Assembly: GCA_902386385.1 (NCBI GenBank)
Contig: CABMIU010000048.1
Coordinates: 1 to 49,309 of the forward strand
Source: an uncultured archaeon
GTDB taxonomy: Archaea; Iainarchaeota; Iainarchaeia; Iainarchaeales; Iainarchaeaceae
Length of the DNA: 49,309 nt
Direction: 5' to 3'
The notes beneath the pieces were generated by a model, which saw only the letters and a program-made list of their open reading frames with translations, did no database searches and was not told where the DNA came from. Each line of letters opens with the position of its first letter. Within the stretch, counting starts at the first letter, position 1. Shown piece by piece: positions 9,849 through 18,206 of the stretch. Both the position numbers and the translations under genes were made by a program.

Positions 9849-10001
9849 TCAAAGCTCACTGGCTTTTGAAAAAACACTAGAAAAGGCCTTTTCGAAACCA
9901 ATCGCTTCGTCTTGAATCCTCTCACCGCCTTGTTCGAGGCACTTCACCAAGGCATCAGCCCTGGCCTGGCGGGCCTTCGAATCCTCATTTGAACGAGTCA
10001 T
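9849..10001 (-). CDS. Small 50-aa hypothetical protein (MTRSNEDSKARQARADALVKCLEQGGERIQDEAIGFEKAFSSVFSKASEL)
   Basis: Complete ORF with a strong TATA-like element (ttatataaata at 10045-10055) at suitable distance. Confidence 0.5.
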   Translation of the reverse strand: MTRSNEDSKARQARADALVKCLEQGGERIQDEAIGFEKAFSSVFSKASEL

Positions 10002-10489
10002 CTACTCCACCAGTGCCCAAAACTGCAACCCAGTAAGCCCTTTCTTATATAAATACTTTTCGGTTGAACGGAGCACGCTGCAGCCTTTGTTTGCCAAAAA
10101 TTGTCATTTGCTCGAGTTATAGGCAAAAAAGAGGCTTTTACGGGCTTTTTTCTTATGTATATCTTGGTTTTTTTTCGTAAAATAAAAAAATTGAAAAAAG
10201 CGAAAAAAATCGGTTATGTATTAGATGCCTTTTCGCAGAGAATTTTGTGCCTAATCGCCAAAATAACATTTCTTGCTAAATGGGGTTTTTGTTAATTCAA
10301 TTTTGGCCAGTCTTCGCTTTTTGCCGGCAACATAACCATTTATTGCCGAACTTCTCAAATTTAACTTTGGAACGGGAATTCATTGCTTTGCCTTGCTTAA
10401 TAATTTCCTAATTTTTGTTGGAAAAAGAAAAAGAGTTTTGGAATAAGTCGGGCAGATTTTTTTTGGGGTGTTGAGGGAATTTTTTTGGG

Positions 10490-10654
10490 TTATTGCGCGG
10501 AGTTAGTGGAAGTTGCATGCAGCTCTATAGCTTCCCTGACATTCTTCAGCGCTTCATTCCTTGTCTTTCCTTGGCTTATGCACCCGGGTAAAGAAGGAAC
10601 GGTGGCAGTATACCAGCCATCCTCATCAATTTCAAGGGCAATTTTCCATTTCAT
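10490..10654 (-). CDS. hicB-like: HicB-like (UPF0150) small protein
   Basis: MKWKIALEIDEDGWYTATVPSLPGCISQGKTRNEALKNVREAIELHATSTNSAQ matches the HicB N-terminal domain pattern (DGxYxAxxPxLPGCxSxGxTxxEAxxNxxEAI). Confidence 0.85.
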   Translation of the reverse strand: MKWKIALEIDEDGWYTATVPSLPGCISQGKTRNEALKNVREAIELHATSTNSAQ

Positions 10655-10816
10655 CAGTTTCACCTAAAAGAAAAGGGTGTAATCTTCCTATAAAAATTTC
10701 CTCATTTGAGCCTTACAGTGTCCAGCAACAGTTTCGTCTGAGAGCGCCTCGGAAGGGCGTATGTTTGTTGGGTGCGACGGATATCCCGCAAATAGTGGGA
10801 TAAGCCTGGCATTTTT

Positions 10817-10882
10817 CTGCGTGAGCGGTTCTCTTTCCTTTTGATCAACTTTTACTTTCTCTTTTCAAGAGAAAGGAAAAGG
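10817..10882 (-). repeat. Dispersed hairpin repeat, copy C
   Basis: Reverse complement reads CCTTTTCCTTTCTCTTGAAAAGAGAAAGTAAAAG...AAAGGAAAGAGAACCGCTCACGCA, matching copies at 15363 and 22110. Confidence 0.85.
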
Positions 10883-10887
10883 TTGCG

Positions 10888-12792
10888 TCACTTCAGGCGT
10901 ACCGTGTCCAAATTCCTTATGCTCTGCGAGGGCACCATGAATTTTGCAGAGAAGTACCTTGAAAGCTCAACGGTCTTTGCAGCTTCGCCGTGGTTGATGA
11001 GTGCCCTTTTCGGCTTTGGCTTTAGGTTGCGCATGTAGGCTACCAGCTCGTTCCTGTCCGAGTGACCCGAAAAGCCGTCCAGCGTTTCAATGCGCATGTT
11101 GACATTGAGCTTCCTTGTCCTGCCGTCGTTCTCCGTTATCGGCATTGTCTTGAGGCCCTGCTGCACTTTCCTTCCCATGCTCCCTTCGCCCTGGTACCCT
11201 ACAAATATTATCGTGTTTACCGGGTTCTCGGCCATCCTGTAGAAGTAACTAAGGCTCGCCCCGCCCGTGAGCATTCCGCTCGAAGCCAGTATGATTGACT
11301 TTCCCTGTTTTATTATATTGTCCCTGTCCTCCGGCTTTGCGACCTGGAACAATTCAGAAGTGAAAGGCGAATCGTTCTGCAGAACCCTCTTCTGGACAAT
11401 GGTCCTGAGGTATTCAGGGTATGCCGTGTGTATCGCGGAGCTTTCCCTCGTGAGGCCGTCAATGTACACCTTTGTTTCAGGGTCAAGGAGGCCTTTGCGG
11501 TAATAGTTCTCTATCACGAGCTGCAGCTCCTGCGCCCTTCCCACTGCAAATACCGGCAGGAGCACATTTCCGCCCTGTGAAACAGTTTCCTGCATAACCC
11601 TGAGCAGCTGTGCCTCAGTGTCCTCGCGCGATGGCTTCACGTCCTCCTTTGCGCCGTAAGTGCTTTCGAGCACAAGTGTTTCAAGGCGCGGGTAATTTAT
11701 GTCAACGTTGTTGAACAGTCTCGTGAACCCGTACTTTATGTCTGCTGAATACACGAGGTTGTGCGCCCCTTCCCCTATATGCAGGTGCACCGAGCCAGAG
11801 CCTAATATGTGCTCCGCGTTGTGGAAGGTAATCCTGATGTCATTGGCAATGTCTGTGACTTCGCGGTACTCGCGCGTTATGCAGTACTTGAGCATTTCCT
11901 TGACGTCGCGCTCGCTGAAAGGGTGCTCCTTGTTTTCCTTTGCGCTGATTTCAATCGCGTCAAAAAGCAGCAATGCAGATAAATCCCTTGTGGGTTCGGT
12001 GCAGTAAACAGGCCCCCGGTATCCCATTTTGAACAGGTAAGGGATGAAACCGCAGTGGTCCATGTGGGCATGGCTCAGTACAACCGCATCGAGTTCGGTG
12101 AGCGGGAACCTTATCGCATCGAGGTAAGGATATTCCTCCTCAGGACTCTGCGCTGCGACATTCACCCCGCAGTCGAGCAGGATTTTTGTCTTGCGGGTCT
12201 CCACCATTATGCAGCTCCTTCCGACCTGCCTGAACCCCCCCAATGGGGTGAGCCTTATCCAGCTCGGCTGGCACTTTTCAGAATAGATTTTCCTCGCGGT
12301 TTCCTGCAGGATTTTTTTCCTTTCGCCCGCATATTTCACGAGGTGTCTCCTTATTCCCACGAGTATTTCCGAAGGCTGGGTTGGCGACCTCACGATTTTC
12401 GGGGTCGATCCCGTCTGGATTATTATGTCCTTTGATGTCTGGCCCCCGTTCCCTATCACGAGGCCGGGCTTCAGGGCTTCTATCATTACTTCTGAAAAAG
12501 GCTCCATGAACTGGACATCGGAGACCTTGGCGTCCTCAGGTATAATCCTCAGGATTTTCTCCTTCGCCTCCTTTTCATCCATGAGCAGGCTCTTGTCGGC
12601 CCGTATGTTTATCTTCTTCTTGAGTTGCTGCGCCAGCGCCTTCACATATGACTCGTTGTCGTGGAAAGCTTTGGGGTTCTTTGTGTAAACCGCAATTTCG
12701 GGGCCCTCGATGTCAACGCTTGAAACGCCCGCATCTTCAGGCACAGTCGCCTGGACAATTTCCTTTACTTCCTTGAGGTACTGGAATTCCAT
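10888..12792 (-). CDS. aCPSF1/FttA: KH - metallo-beta-lactamase - beta-CASP ribonuclease
   Basis: N-terminal KH region, HAHMDHCGF MBL motif, VYSADIKYG, FSGHSDRNEL and C-terminal SQSIRNLDTVRLK. Confidence 0.97.
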   Translation of the reverse strand: MEFQYLKEVKEIVQATVPEDAGVSSVDIEGPEIAVYTKNPKAFHDNESYVKALAQQLKKKINIRADKSLLMDEKEAKEKILRIIPEDAKVSDVQFMEPFSEVMIEALKPGLVIGNGGQTSKDIIIQTGSTPKIVRSPTQPSEILVGIRRHLVKYAGERKKILQETARKIYSEKCQPSWIRLTPLGGFRQVGRSCIMVETRKTKILLDCGVNVAAQSPEEEYPYLDAIRFPLTELDAVVLSHAHMDHCGFIPYLFKMGYRGPVYCTEPTRDLSALLLFDAIEISAKENKEHPFSERDVKEMLKYCITREYREVTDIANDIRITFHNAEHILGSGSVHLHIGEGAHNLVYSADIKYGFTRLFNNVDINYPRLETLVLESTYGAKEDVKPSREDTEAQLLRVMQETVSQGGNVLLPVFAVGRAQELQLVIENYYRKGLLDPETKVYIDGLTRESSAIHTAYPEYLRTIVQKRVLQNDSPFTSELFQVAKPEDRDNIIKQGKSIILASSGMLTGGASLSYFYRMAENPVNTIIFVGYQGEGSMGRKVQQGLKTMPITENDGRTRKLNVNMRIETLDGFSGHSDRNELVAYMRNLKPKPKRALINHGEAAKTVELSRYFSAKFMVPSQSIRNLDTVRLK

Positions 12793-12936
12793 ACGTTCAA
12801 CTCCCTGGTGTCATGAAAATTTTGTGGCTATACTCCGAACTAATAAATGATAAAATAAGCAAAAATTATATGGGCAAAATTTGCCTGCCTTTTCGTCTTT
12901 TTTTGGCTGATTTTGGGTTTCCTTTATGCCAGGCAT

Positions 12937-13581
12937 TCACTGGCTGCTTTCCTTTGCCGGCCTCTCGACCGCAGACTTTGAAACTTCCCTCACGCCCTTT
13001 GCATCGACGACCCAGACCGTGACGCCTACGCCGCCTGAAAAAACATCCCTTCTCTTTCCAGATTCAACAGCCCTTATCGCTAGGTTTATGGCTTCCTTTT
13101 CGCCCATTCCCTTTTTGTAGCCAAGGTCAAGGGTCGTGAGTGCGGGCTCCGTGCCTGAACCAGAAACCGCGTAATTCGTCCTTTCCAAAACCGCCCCATA
13201 AGGGGTCACATCGAAGAGGCCCGGCTTGCCGTTGAAGCCGCCCACGAGGAACTGGACAATGAAAGGGTAATACCTGTTCGCTCCGAGGACATTCGAGAGC
13301 AAGGTTGAAGCAGCCCTCGCGGTCATTTTCTCGCCGCGCTCAAGCTCGTAAACCTTTGCCTGTGACCGTATGAACCTTATAACCGTGAGCGAATCCCCGA
13401 CATTTCCCGCATTCGTCATTGCAACAATGTCGTTGACCCTGTAAATTTTCTCGGACTCCTCCTCGTATGCGATGTGGCCCATGCTCGCGCGCTTGTCCGC
13501 TGCGAGCACAACGCCGCCATCATAAATCAGGCCGACTGTCGTTGTCCCTGTCTTTACGTCCTTAGCCTCTTGCTCTGCCAT
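12937..13581 (-). CDS. psmB: 20S proteasome beta subunit
   Basis: GTTTVGLIYDGGVVLAADKRASMG N-terminal Thr region; start refined to MAEQEAKD. Confidence 0.95.
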   Translation of the reverse strand: MAEQEAKDVKTGTTTVGLIYDGGVVLAADKRASMGHIAYEEESEKIYRVNDIVAMTNAGNVGDSLTVIRFIRSQAKVYELERGEKMTARAASTLLSNVLGANRYYPFIVQFLVGGFNGKPGLFDVTPYGAVLERTNYAVSGSGTEPALTTLDLGYKKGMGEKEAINLAIRAVESGKRRDVFSGGVGVTVWVVDAKGVREVSKSAVERPAKESSQ

Positions 13582-13792
13582 AAGAAATAACCCGATTGAC
13601 AAAATTAGCTTGTGAATGAATAATTCCTGTTCCCAAAACTTTAAAAAGGTTGGCTGGCCGGAAAAAACAAGGGGTGCCGCCTGTTATTGGTTTACCAGTC
13701 ACTCTCTTCGCGCAATTTATCCTTATGCTTCTGGCTGTCTATTTTCCAGCCCTTCGCGGACCGAAAACTTTGGGTCCGGGAAATCCATCTGA

Positions 13793-13969
13793 TTATGCCT
13801 TTGCCTTCCTTGGCTGATAAGCCACGGCAAGCATTTTTTCTGTCGGCTCACTTTTCCCTGTTGTCATTGGCTCAATTTCCGCCTTTGCCACCGGCCCGAT
13901 TTCTGCCATTGATTTCTGCATCAGTTTCTTGTCGAGCTCAATGTTACTGCGTTTGACGTAAAAAGGCAC
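13793..13969 (-). CDS. Small hypothetical protein (GTG start, VPFYVKRSNIELDKKLMQKSMAEIGPV...)
   Basis: In-frame GTG at 13969 within ORF 13793..14140; upstream part overlaps the more convincing plus-strand ORF 13982..14194. Confidence 0.4.
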   Translation of the reverse strand: MPFYVKRSNIELDKKLMQKSMAEIGPVAKAEIEPMTTGKSEPTEKMLAVAYQPRKAKA

Positions 13970-13981
13970 ATTCTGGAAAAA

Positions 13982-14194
13982 ATGGTGCGACACAATTGGT
14001 GGGGCGGGAAACATACTGCTTTTGACAACCTTTGGAAGAAGGGCATTCCTCCTGAGCACTGGAATGATTACAAAAACGAGCTGAAACAACTTTGCAGGGA
14101 GGGTTTCATAATTGAGAAGCCAACCGGCTATGGCCTTCATGTTCCCCTTAACCCGAGAATGAAGGCTGAAATCGAAAGGATTATTTTCAGTTGA
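13982..14194 (+). CDS. Small winged-helix-like protein
   Basis: MVRHNWWGGKHTAFDNLWKKGIPPEHWNDYKNELKQLCREGFIIEKPTGYGLHVPLNPRMKAEIERIIFS: compact globular composition. Confidence 0.6.
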   Translation: MVRHNWWGGKHTAFDNLWKKGIPPEHWNDYKNELKQLCREGFIIEKPTGYGLHVPLNPRMKAEIERIIFS

Positions 14195-14226
14195 GCAAAT
14201 TTATTTTTTTGAAGGCTTTTGCCTTT

Positions 14227-15297
14227 TCAGCTCGGCCTTGTTTTGCGCTTGGCGTGCCATATCGCGGTCGATTCAGTTGATTGCGATGGCGCAATGCCTT
14301 TCGGCTTTTCCTTCGGGGATGGCCTGACAATCATCGTGGTGTCGGTTTTCTTGACTTCGAGCTTCCTTTTCTCGGCTTTAGGTTCCGCTTTTTCCTTTGC
14401 AATGGCATTGTTTTTTGCCTCGGCAACTGATGCCGGGACAATTGTGGCGTCGGGCAATTTTTTGCTTTCCGCCTGTTCCGCAGGGCCTGCAGGTTCGCCC
14501 TGTTTTTCACTTTCATCTTTTTTTTCAGTTTCAAGCGTTTCAGCAATCTTTATTTCGGTTATCCCGGGAATGATTTCCTTCATTGTTTTCGAGAAGGCTG
14601 GCACGAGCCTGGCTAGCTGCGGGGCAAGCTCTTTGGGCAGTTCCACGGTAAGCTTTCCAGATTCGAGCCTTGCCTCTGCCTTTGTTCCCTTCAGGGGGAA
14701 GAATTTGTCCACGAGGGCCCGGCACTTTTCATCCGCGGATTCAAGTTCCTTCGCAATGCGCAGTTTGTATTCAACCTCTTTTCCCGCGAGGTCATTGTTC
14801 AGGTCAACCCTCACGCGCCCCCCGGAAACGGTCTGCACCCTCCCGAGCGAGCCGTTGAGGTCAACAATTAGCCCCGGCCGCGGCATTATTTTCCTTTCAG
14901 TGAACTGGCTAAGGTGTACGACAACAATGAGGTCAGGCCTCCTTTCGCCGAATGCCTTTTCAGCGGGAAGCCTCACAACGCGTTCCTCCCCCTCCTTCAT
15001 TGAATCGAGTTCCGCATCAATCGCGGGCAGGATGTCATTGTGGCCGATTATGATAGGGACGGCCCTGAATGCCGAGTTCTCGTTCCAAAGCCCGTTTTCC
15101 CTCGCTTCATGTTCCGATGTAGTGTCAAAAACCCTGTTGTTCATTAGTTCCTTTCCCGTGAACTCAAGCAGCACAACCCTTTTTCCGCTGCCCTTGGCAT
15201 TGGAAGAACCCTTCAATGCGTTGCTTTCATTGCCGTCTTTGCCAGCCGTGTCTGTTCCAGCCATTTTCCTCACCAAAAAATTTGATTTATAATCCAA
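14227..15297 (-). CDS. FKBP-type peptidyl-prolyl isomerase (archaeal long form) with charged tail
   Basis: FKBP/IF domain pattern: VLLEFTGKE...VFDTT, IIGHNDILPAIDAELDSMKEGEERVVRLPAEKAFGER. Confidence 0.88.
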   Translation of the reverse strand: MDYKSNFLVRKMAGTDTAGKDGNESNALKGSSNAKGSGKRVVLLEFTGKELMNNRVFDTTSEHEARENGLWNENSAFRAVPIIIGHNDILPAIDAELDSMKEGEERVVRLPAEKAFGERRPDLIVVVHLSQFTERKIMPRPGLIVDLNGSLGRVQTVSGGRVRVDLNNDLAGKEVEYKLRIAKELESADEKCRALVDKFFPLKGTKAEARLESGKLTVELPKELAPQLARLVPAFSKTMKEIIPGITEIKIAETLETEKKDESEKQGEPAGPAEQAESKKLPDATIVPASVAEAKNNAIAKEKAEPKAEKRKLEVKKTDTTMIVRPSPKEKPKGIAPSQSTESTAIWHAKRKTRPS

Positions 15298-15362
15298 TCG
15301 CAGGATTAACTATCAAAGCTTAATGGCTTTTGCCCGCAATGGTTTTAAAGGCTTGTTATCAG

Positions 15363-15430
15363 CCCTTTTTCTTTCTCTTGAAAAGAGAAAGAAAAGCGCT
15401 GGCGGAAAAGAAAGAGAACGGCTCACGCAT
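15363..15430 (+). repeat. Dispersed hairpin repeat, copy A
   Basis: CCCTTTTTCTTTCTCTTGAAAAGAGAAAGAAAAGCGCTGGCGGAAAAGAAAGAGAACGGCTCACGCA. Confidence 0.88.
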
Positions 15431-15463
15431 AAAAAGCTTTATGTTTTGCCTTTTGGTGGTCAG

Positions 15464-16798
15464 ATGGCGTTTTCAAAAAAGCAGATTTTCAGCCTCCTTG
15501 TCTTTGTTGTAATGGCGGGTTCAATGTTCGTGCTGCTCGTGCGTGACTCATCAAATCCTAACCCCGTGCCATCCGTGCAGCCTTCCCAGGGCCCCGCTAC
15601 AAATGTTTCATATTCTGCAAAGGGCGTCCAGGCAAAAGTCCTGCAGGTTTTCCCCAATGCAACGCTCATCGGCTCGACCGATGCCCTCGACGTTTCAGAG
15701 GTTGATGCAAAGCTGGGCGGGGTGCCGGGCATACTGGCTGTTTCAGGCTCGGAATTCATCGAGACGCAGGGCAATGTGGCGAATTTCAGAACCTCGGTAA
15801 GGTTCGCGTCGCTGGAAAAGCTGCAGGAATCCCTGAAGCAGATAAAGGACACGAATGCATTCAAGATATTCGAGGTTTTCCCGCTTGCGCTGATTTCCGT
15901 GCCGAAGGACATAGAGTTCACGAATGAAACCGCGGGCCTGAGCCAGAGCTATTCCCCCCCTGGGCAGCAGGCGCAGTCAGTCGTCACCATTGACACGCAA
16001 AAAGGAGACCAGATAGAGGTTACCCTGAATGCGGGATTTCAGGGGCAGAGCATCACATCGCTTTCAGGCATAATAGAGCGCAACCTCACATCTTCTCCGC
16101 AGGTCTTCTTTGTCACGGATTCTTTCAAGGTTGCCGGAATGGAAAATGGCTTCATGGTGCAGGGCAGCGCGCCGGCATCGAAGAGGGCCGGTCTCGAAGC
16201 CGCAAAAGCAGTGCTTGAATCCAGTGCGGATTACAACGCTTCCCTCGGGGTTGCCGCAATGGGTGGTGAGGCAAAAATCCTCCTGGCAGAACCCGGAAAG
16301 GCAAACAAAGGGGACCTGAACTCGGCAATGGCCTTGGTCCCCGGCCTGAAATCTTACAATATCGACCTGAACAAGGGCATTGTTTCCATCGCGGCCCAGG
16401 ATGAAAATAATTATCCCGCCGCATTGCAGTCAGCAAAGTCAGGCATCGAGGCCCTTGGCCTTGCGGTCGTTTCCGTTGAGGAGCCAAAGTATGCGCTCAG
16501 CGGCACTGTCGAGCTGCTTTCAAGCACAAAGGAAGGCTTCTTGGCTTTGACATCAAAGGCCTCGCTTGACAGCGGCATTGAACTGTCTGTGAAACAGTCC
16601 GTACGCATAGACGCCAATTCCATTTTCGTCCCCGACCAGAACATTGCCCTTCCTCTCGAGGGCAGCTCCTTCCCGGCTTATGTGGGCACAAGCCACGCCG
16701 TGGGCGATGATGTTAACCTTTCCCTGATGATTGTGGGCAATGCCCGCACAGGCATAATGCAGCTGCAGGCAATGGAAGCGGCGGCAGGAAGCGGCTGA
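15464..16798 (+). CDS. Membrane-anchored extracytoplasmic hypothetical protein
   Basis: N-terminal TM MAFSKKQIFSLLVFVVMAGSMFVLLV; start refined from 15323 because the first part is the repeat. Confidence 0.8.
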   Translation: MAFSKKQIFSLLVFVVMAGSMFVLLVRDSSNPNPVPSVQPSQGPATNVSYSAKGVQAKVLQVFPNATLIGSTDALDVSEVDAKLGGVPGILAVSGSEFIETQGNVANFRTSVRFASLEKLQESLKQIKDTNAFKIFEVFPLALISVPKDIEFTNETAGLSQSYSPPGQQAQSVVTIDTQKGDQIEVTLNAGFQGQSITSLSGIIERNLTSSPQVFFVTDSFKVAGMENGFMVQGSAPASKRAGLEAAKAVLESSADYNASLGVAAMGGEAKILLAEPGKANKGDLNSAMALVPGLKSYNIDLNKGIVSIAAQDENNYPAALQSAKSGIEALGLAVVSVEEPKYALSGTVELLSSTKEGFLALTSKASLDSGIELSVKQSVRIDANSIFVPDQNIALPLEGSSFPAYVGTSHAVGDDVNLSLMIVGNARTGIMQLQAMEAAAGSG

Positions 16799-17014
16799 AA
16801 CCGGAGTGCAAAAAAATTTCCAGGCACCGCCGCCGGCAATCCGAGTGTTTTCAGTATTTTTTGACATCTGACTTATTTCTGCCCAGTGGCCGCTTTTTTT
16901 ATTTTTTCCCGAAAATCTTTTTAAGCAGAAACGCATAATATAACAACAGGATTTTTTGGTTTTGTTGAACAGCGACTGAAAATCGTAATGCTTTTTTCGG
17001 AACGGAATCAGGGA

Positions 17015-17455
17015 ATGAAAGCTTTTTCTTCTGGCGGAAAAATTTTGCTTGAGGGCACGCACCTCATGCTTGACTGCTTCGGGTGCGACAAAAATGCACT
17101 CGGCGAGAGTGAAACAATTTCACGCTTCCTTGCAGCCCTGCCCACCGCCCTTGGAATGAAGAAGCTCATCGAGCCCTATATCGTATGTTATCCCGGCGGG
17201 GATACCTGGGACAAGGGGGGCATAACCGGCTTCATGCTAATTGCCGAGAGCCACATAAGCATCCACACCTTTCCCGACGATGGCTTCTTCACCGCCGATG
17301 TCTATTCCTGCAAGCCTTTTGACGTGCAGAAAGCGGTCGCCCTATTCAAGGAAACCTTCAGGTATACACGCGAGAAAATAAAGATGGTGAAGCGCGACAT
17401 CGAAGTTGTCCGTGACAAGAACCTCGCTGAAATGGCTTTGGCTAGGGCGAAGTGA
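17015..17455 (+). CDS. speD: S-adenosylmethionine decarboxylase proenzyme
   Basis: AESHISIHTFPDDGFFTADVYSC pyruvoyl cleavage-site motif; GTHLMLDCFGC. Confidence 0.94.
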   Translation: MKAFSSGGKILLEGTHLMLDCFGCDKNALGESETISRFLAALPTALGMKKLIEPYIVCYPGGDTWDKGGITGFMLIAESHISIHTFPDDGFFTADVYSCKPFDVQKAVALFKETFRYTREKIKMVKRDIEVVRDKNLAEMALARAK

Positions 17456-17548
17456 AGCAATTCCCTGTTTTTTGTGCAGCGGCGTTCAAACAGCAAATCC
17501 CTCACAATATTGTGGCGGAAAGGCACCGCTGCGGCCTGGCTTCACAAT

Positions 17549-17890
17549 TCACTTTTTCAGTTTTTCAATCGCCTCGGCGATGTCGCCTTTTGTTTCCCCG
17601 AGCGCGGCGCTGGCATTTTCCCTTGAAACTCCTGCCTGCTCTGCAACCATCAGGATGTCGGCTTCGGGGATTTCCGGCACGCTTGCTTCCTCGCGTTCCT
17701 CGCCCATTATCGTGTAAGTTTTCCTGCCGCCCATGTTGATTGCTGTCACTTGCGGGGAATCTATTATTATTTTCCTGCCCTCGGCCTCGATTACGACCCT
17801 TTTCGCTGGAATGTCCTCGCTCTTTATCCCAAGCTGCTTCATCATCGCCTTCATCTGCCGCGGGTCCATTCCGCCCAAACCTGGAAACAT
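17549..17890 (-). CDS. nac: Nascent polypeptide-associated complex protein
   Basis: NAC domain (RVVIEAEGRKIIIDSPQVTAINMGGRKTYTIMGE) and UBA-like C-terminus. Confidence 0.95.
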   Translation of the reverse strand: MFPGLGGMDPRQMKAMMKQLGIKSEDIPAKRVVIEAEGRKIIIDSPQVTAINMGGRKTYTIMGEEREEASVPEIPEADILMVAEQAGVSRENASAALGETKGDIAEAIEKLKK

Positions 17891-18206
17891 TTCAAACCAC
17901 CTTTACCCATGATTCCGAAAAAAGCTTATTATAGCAAACGGTGGAAGCCTTCGGCGACCAAAAAGGGCCTGCCATTCACCACCGCCGCTGGCAAGTCCGG
18001 CCTGCTCGCCGGAAAGTGGCGATTGCTTTGCAGCAAATCCGTTGGCGAACAGCAGAGATAATATAGTAGTTTGTTTGTTCTTTTCCTTCGATGGGCTTTG
18101 AGGTTTCTCCATGGGCCGGGTTTTGATGGGTAATTGTTGGCACGCTCCGGGTGCGTTTCGGAAACATGCCGAATCCCGTGCAGAAAGCAGGGTTTTGCAT
18201 GGCCGG

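Noticed and set aside
14219-15292. 357-aa plus-strand ORF
   Set aside because: Antisense to the FKBP-type isomerase, which has recognisable motifs; the plus frame is Ser/Phe-rich shadow.
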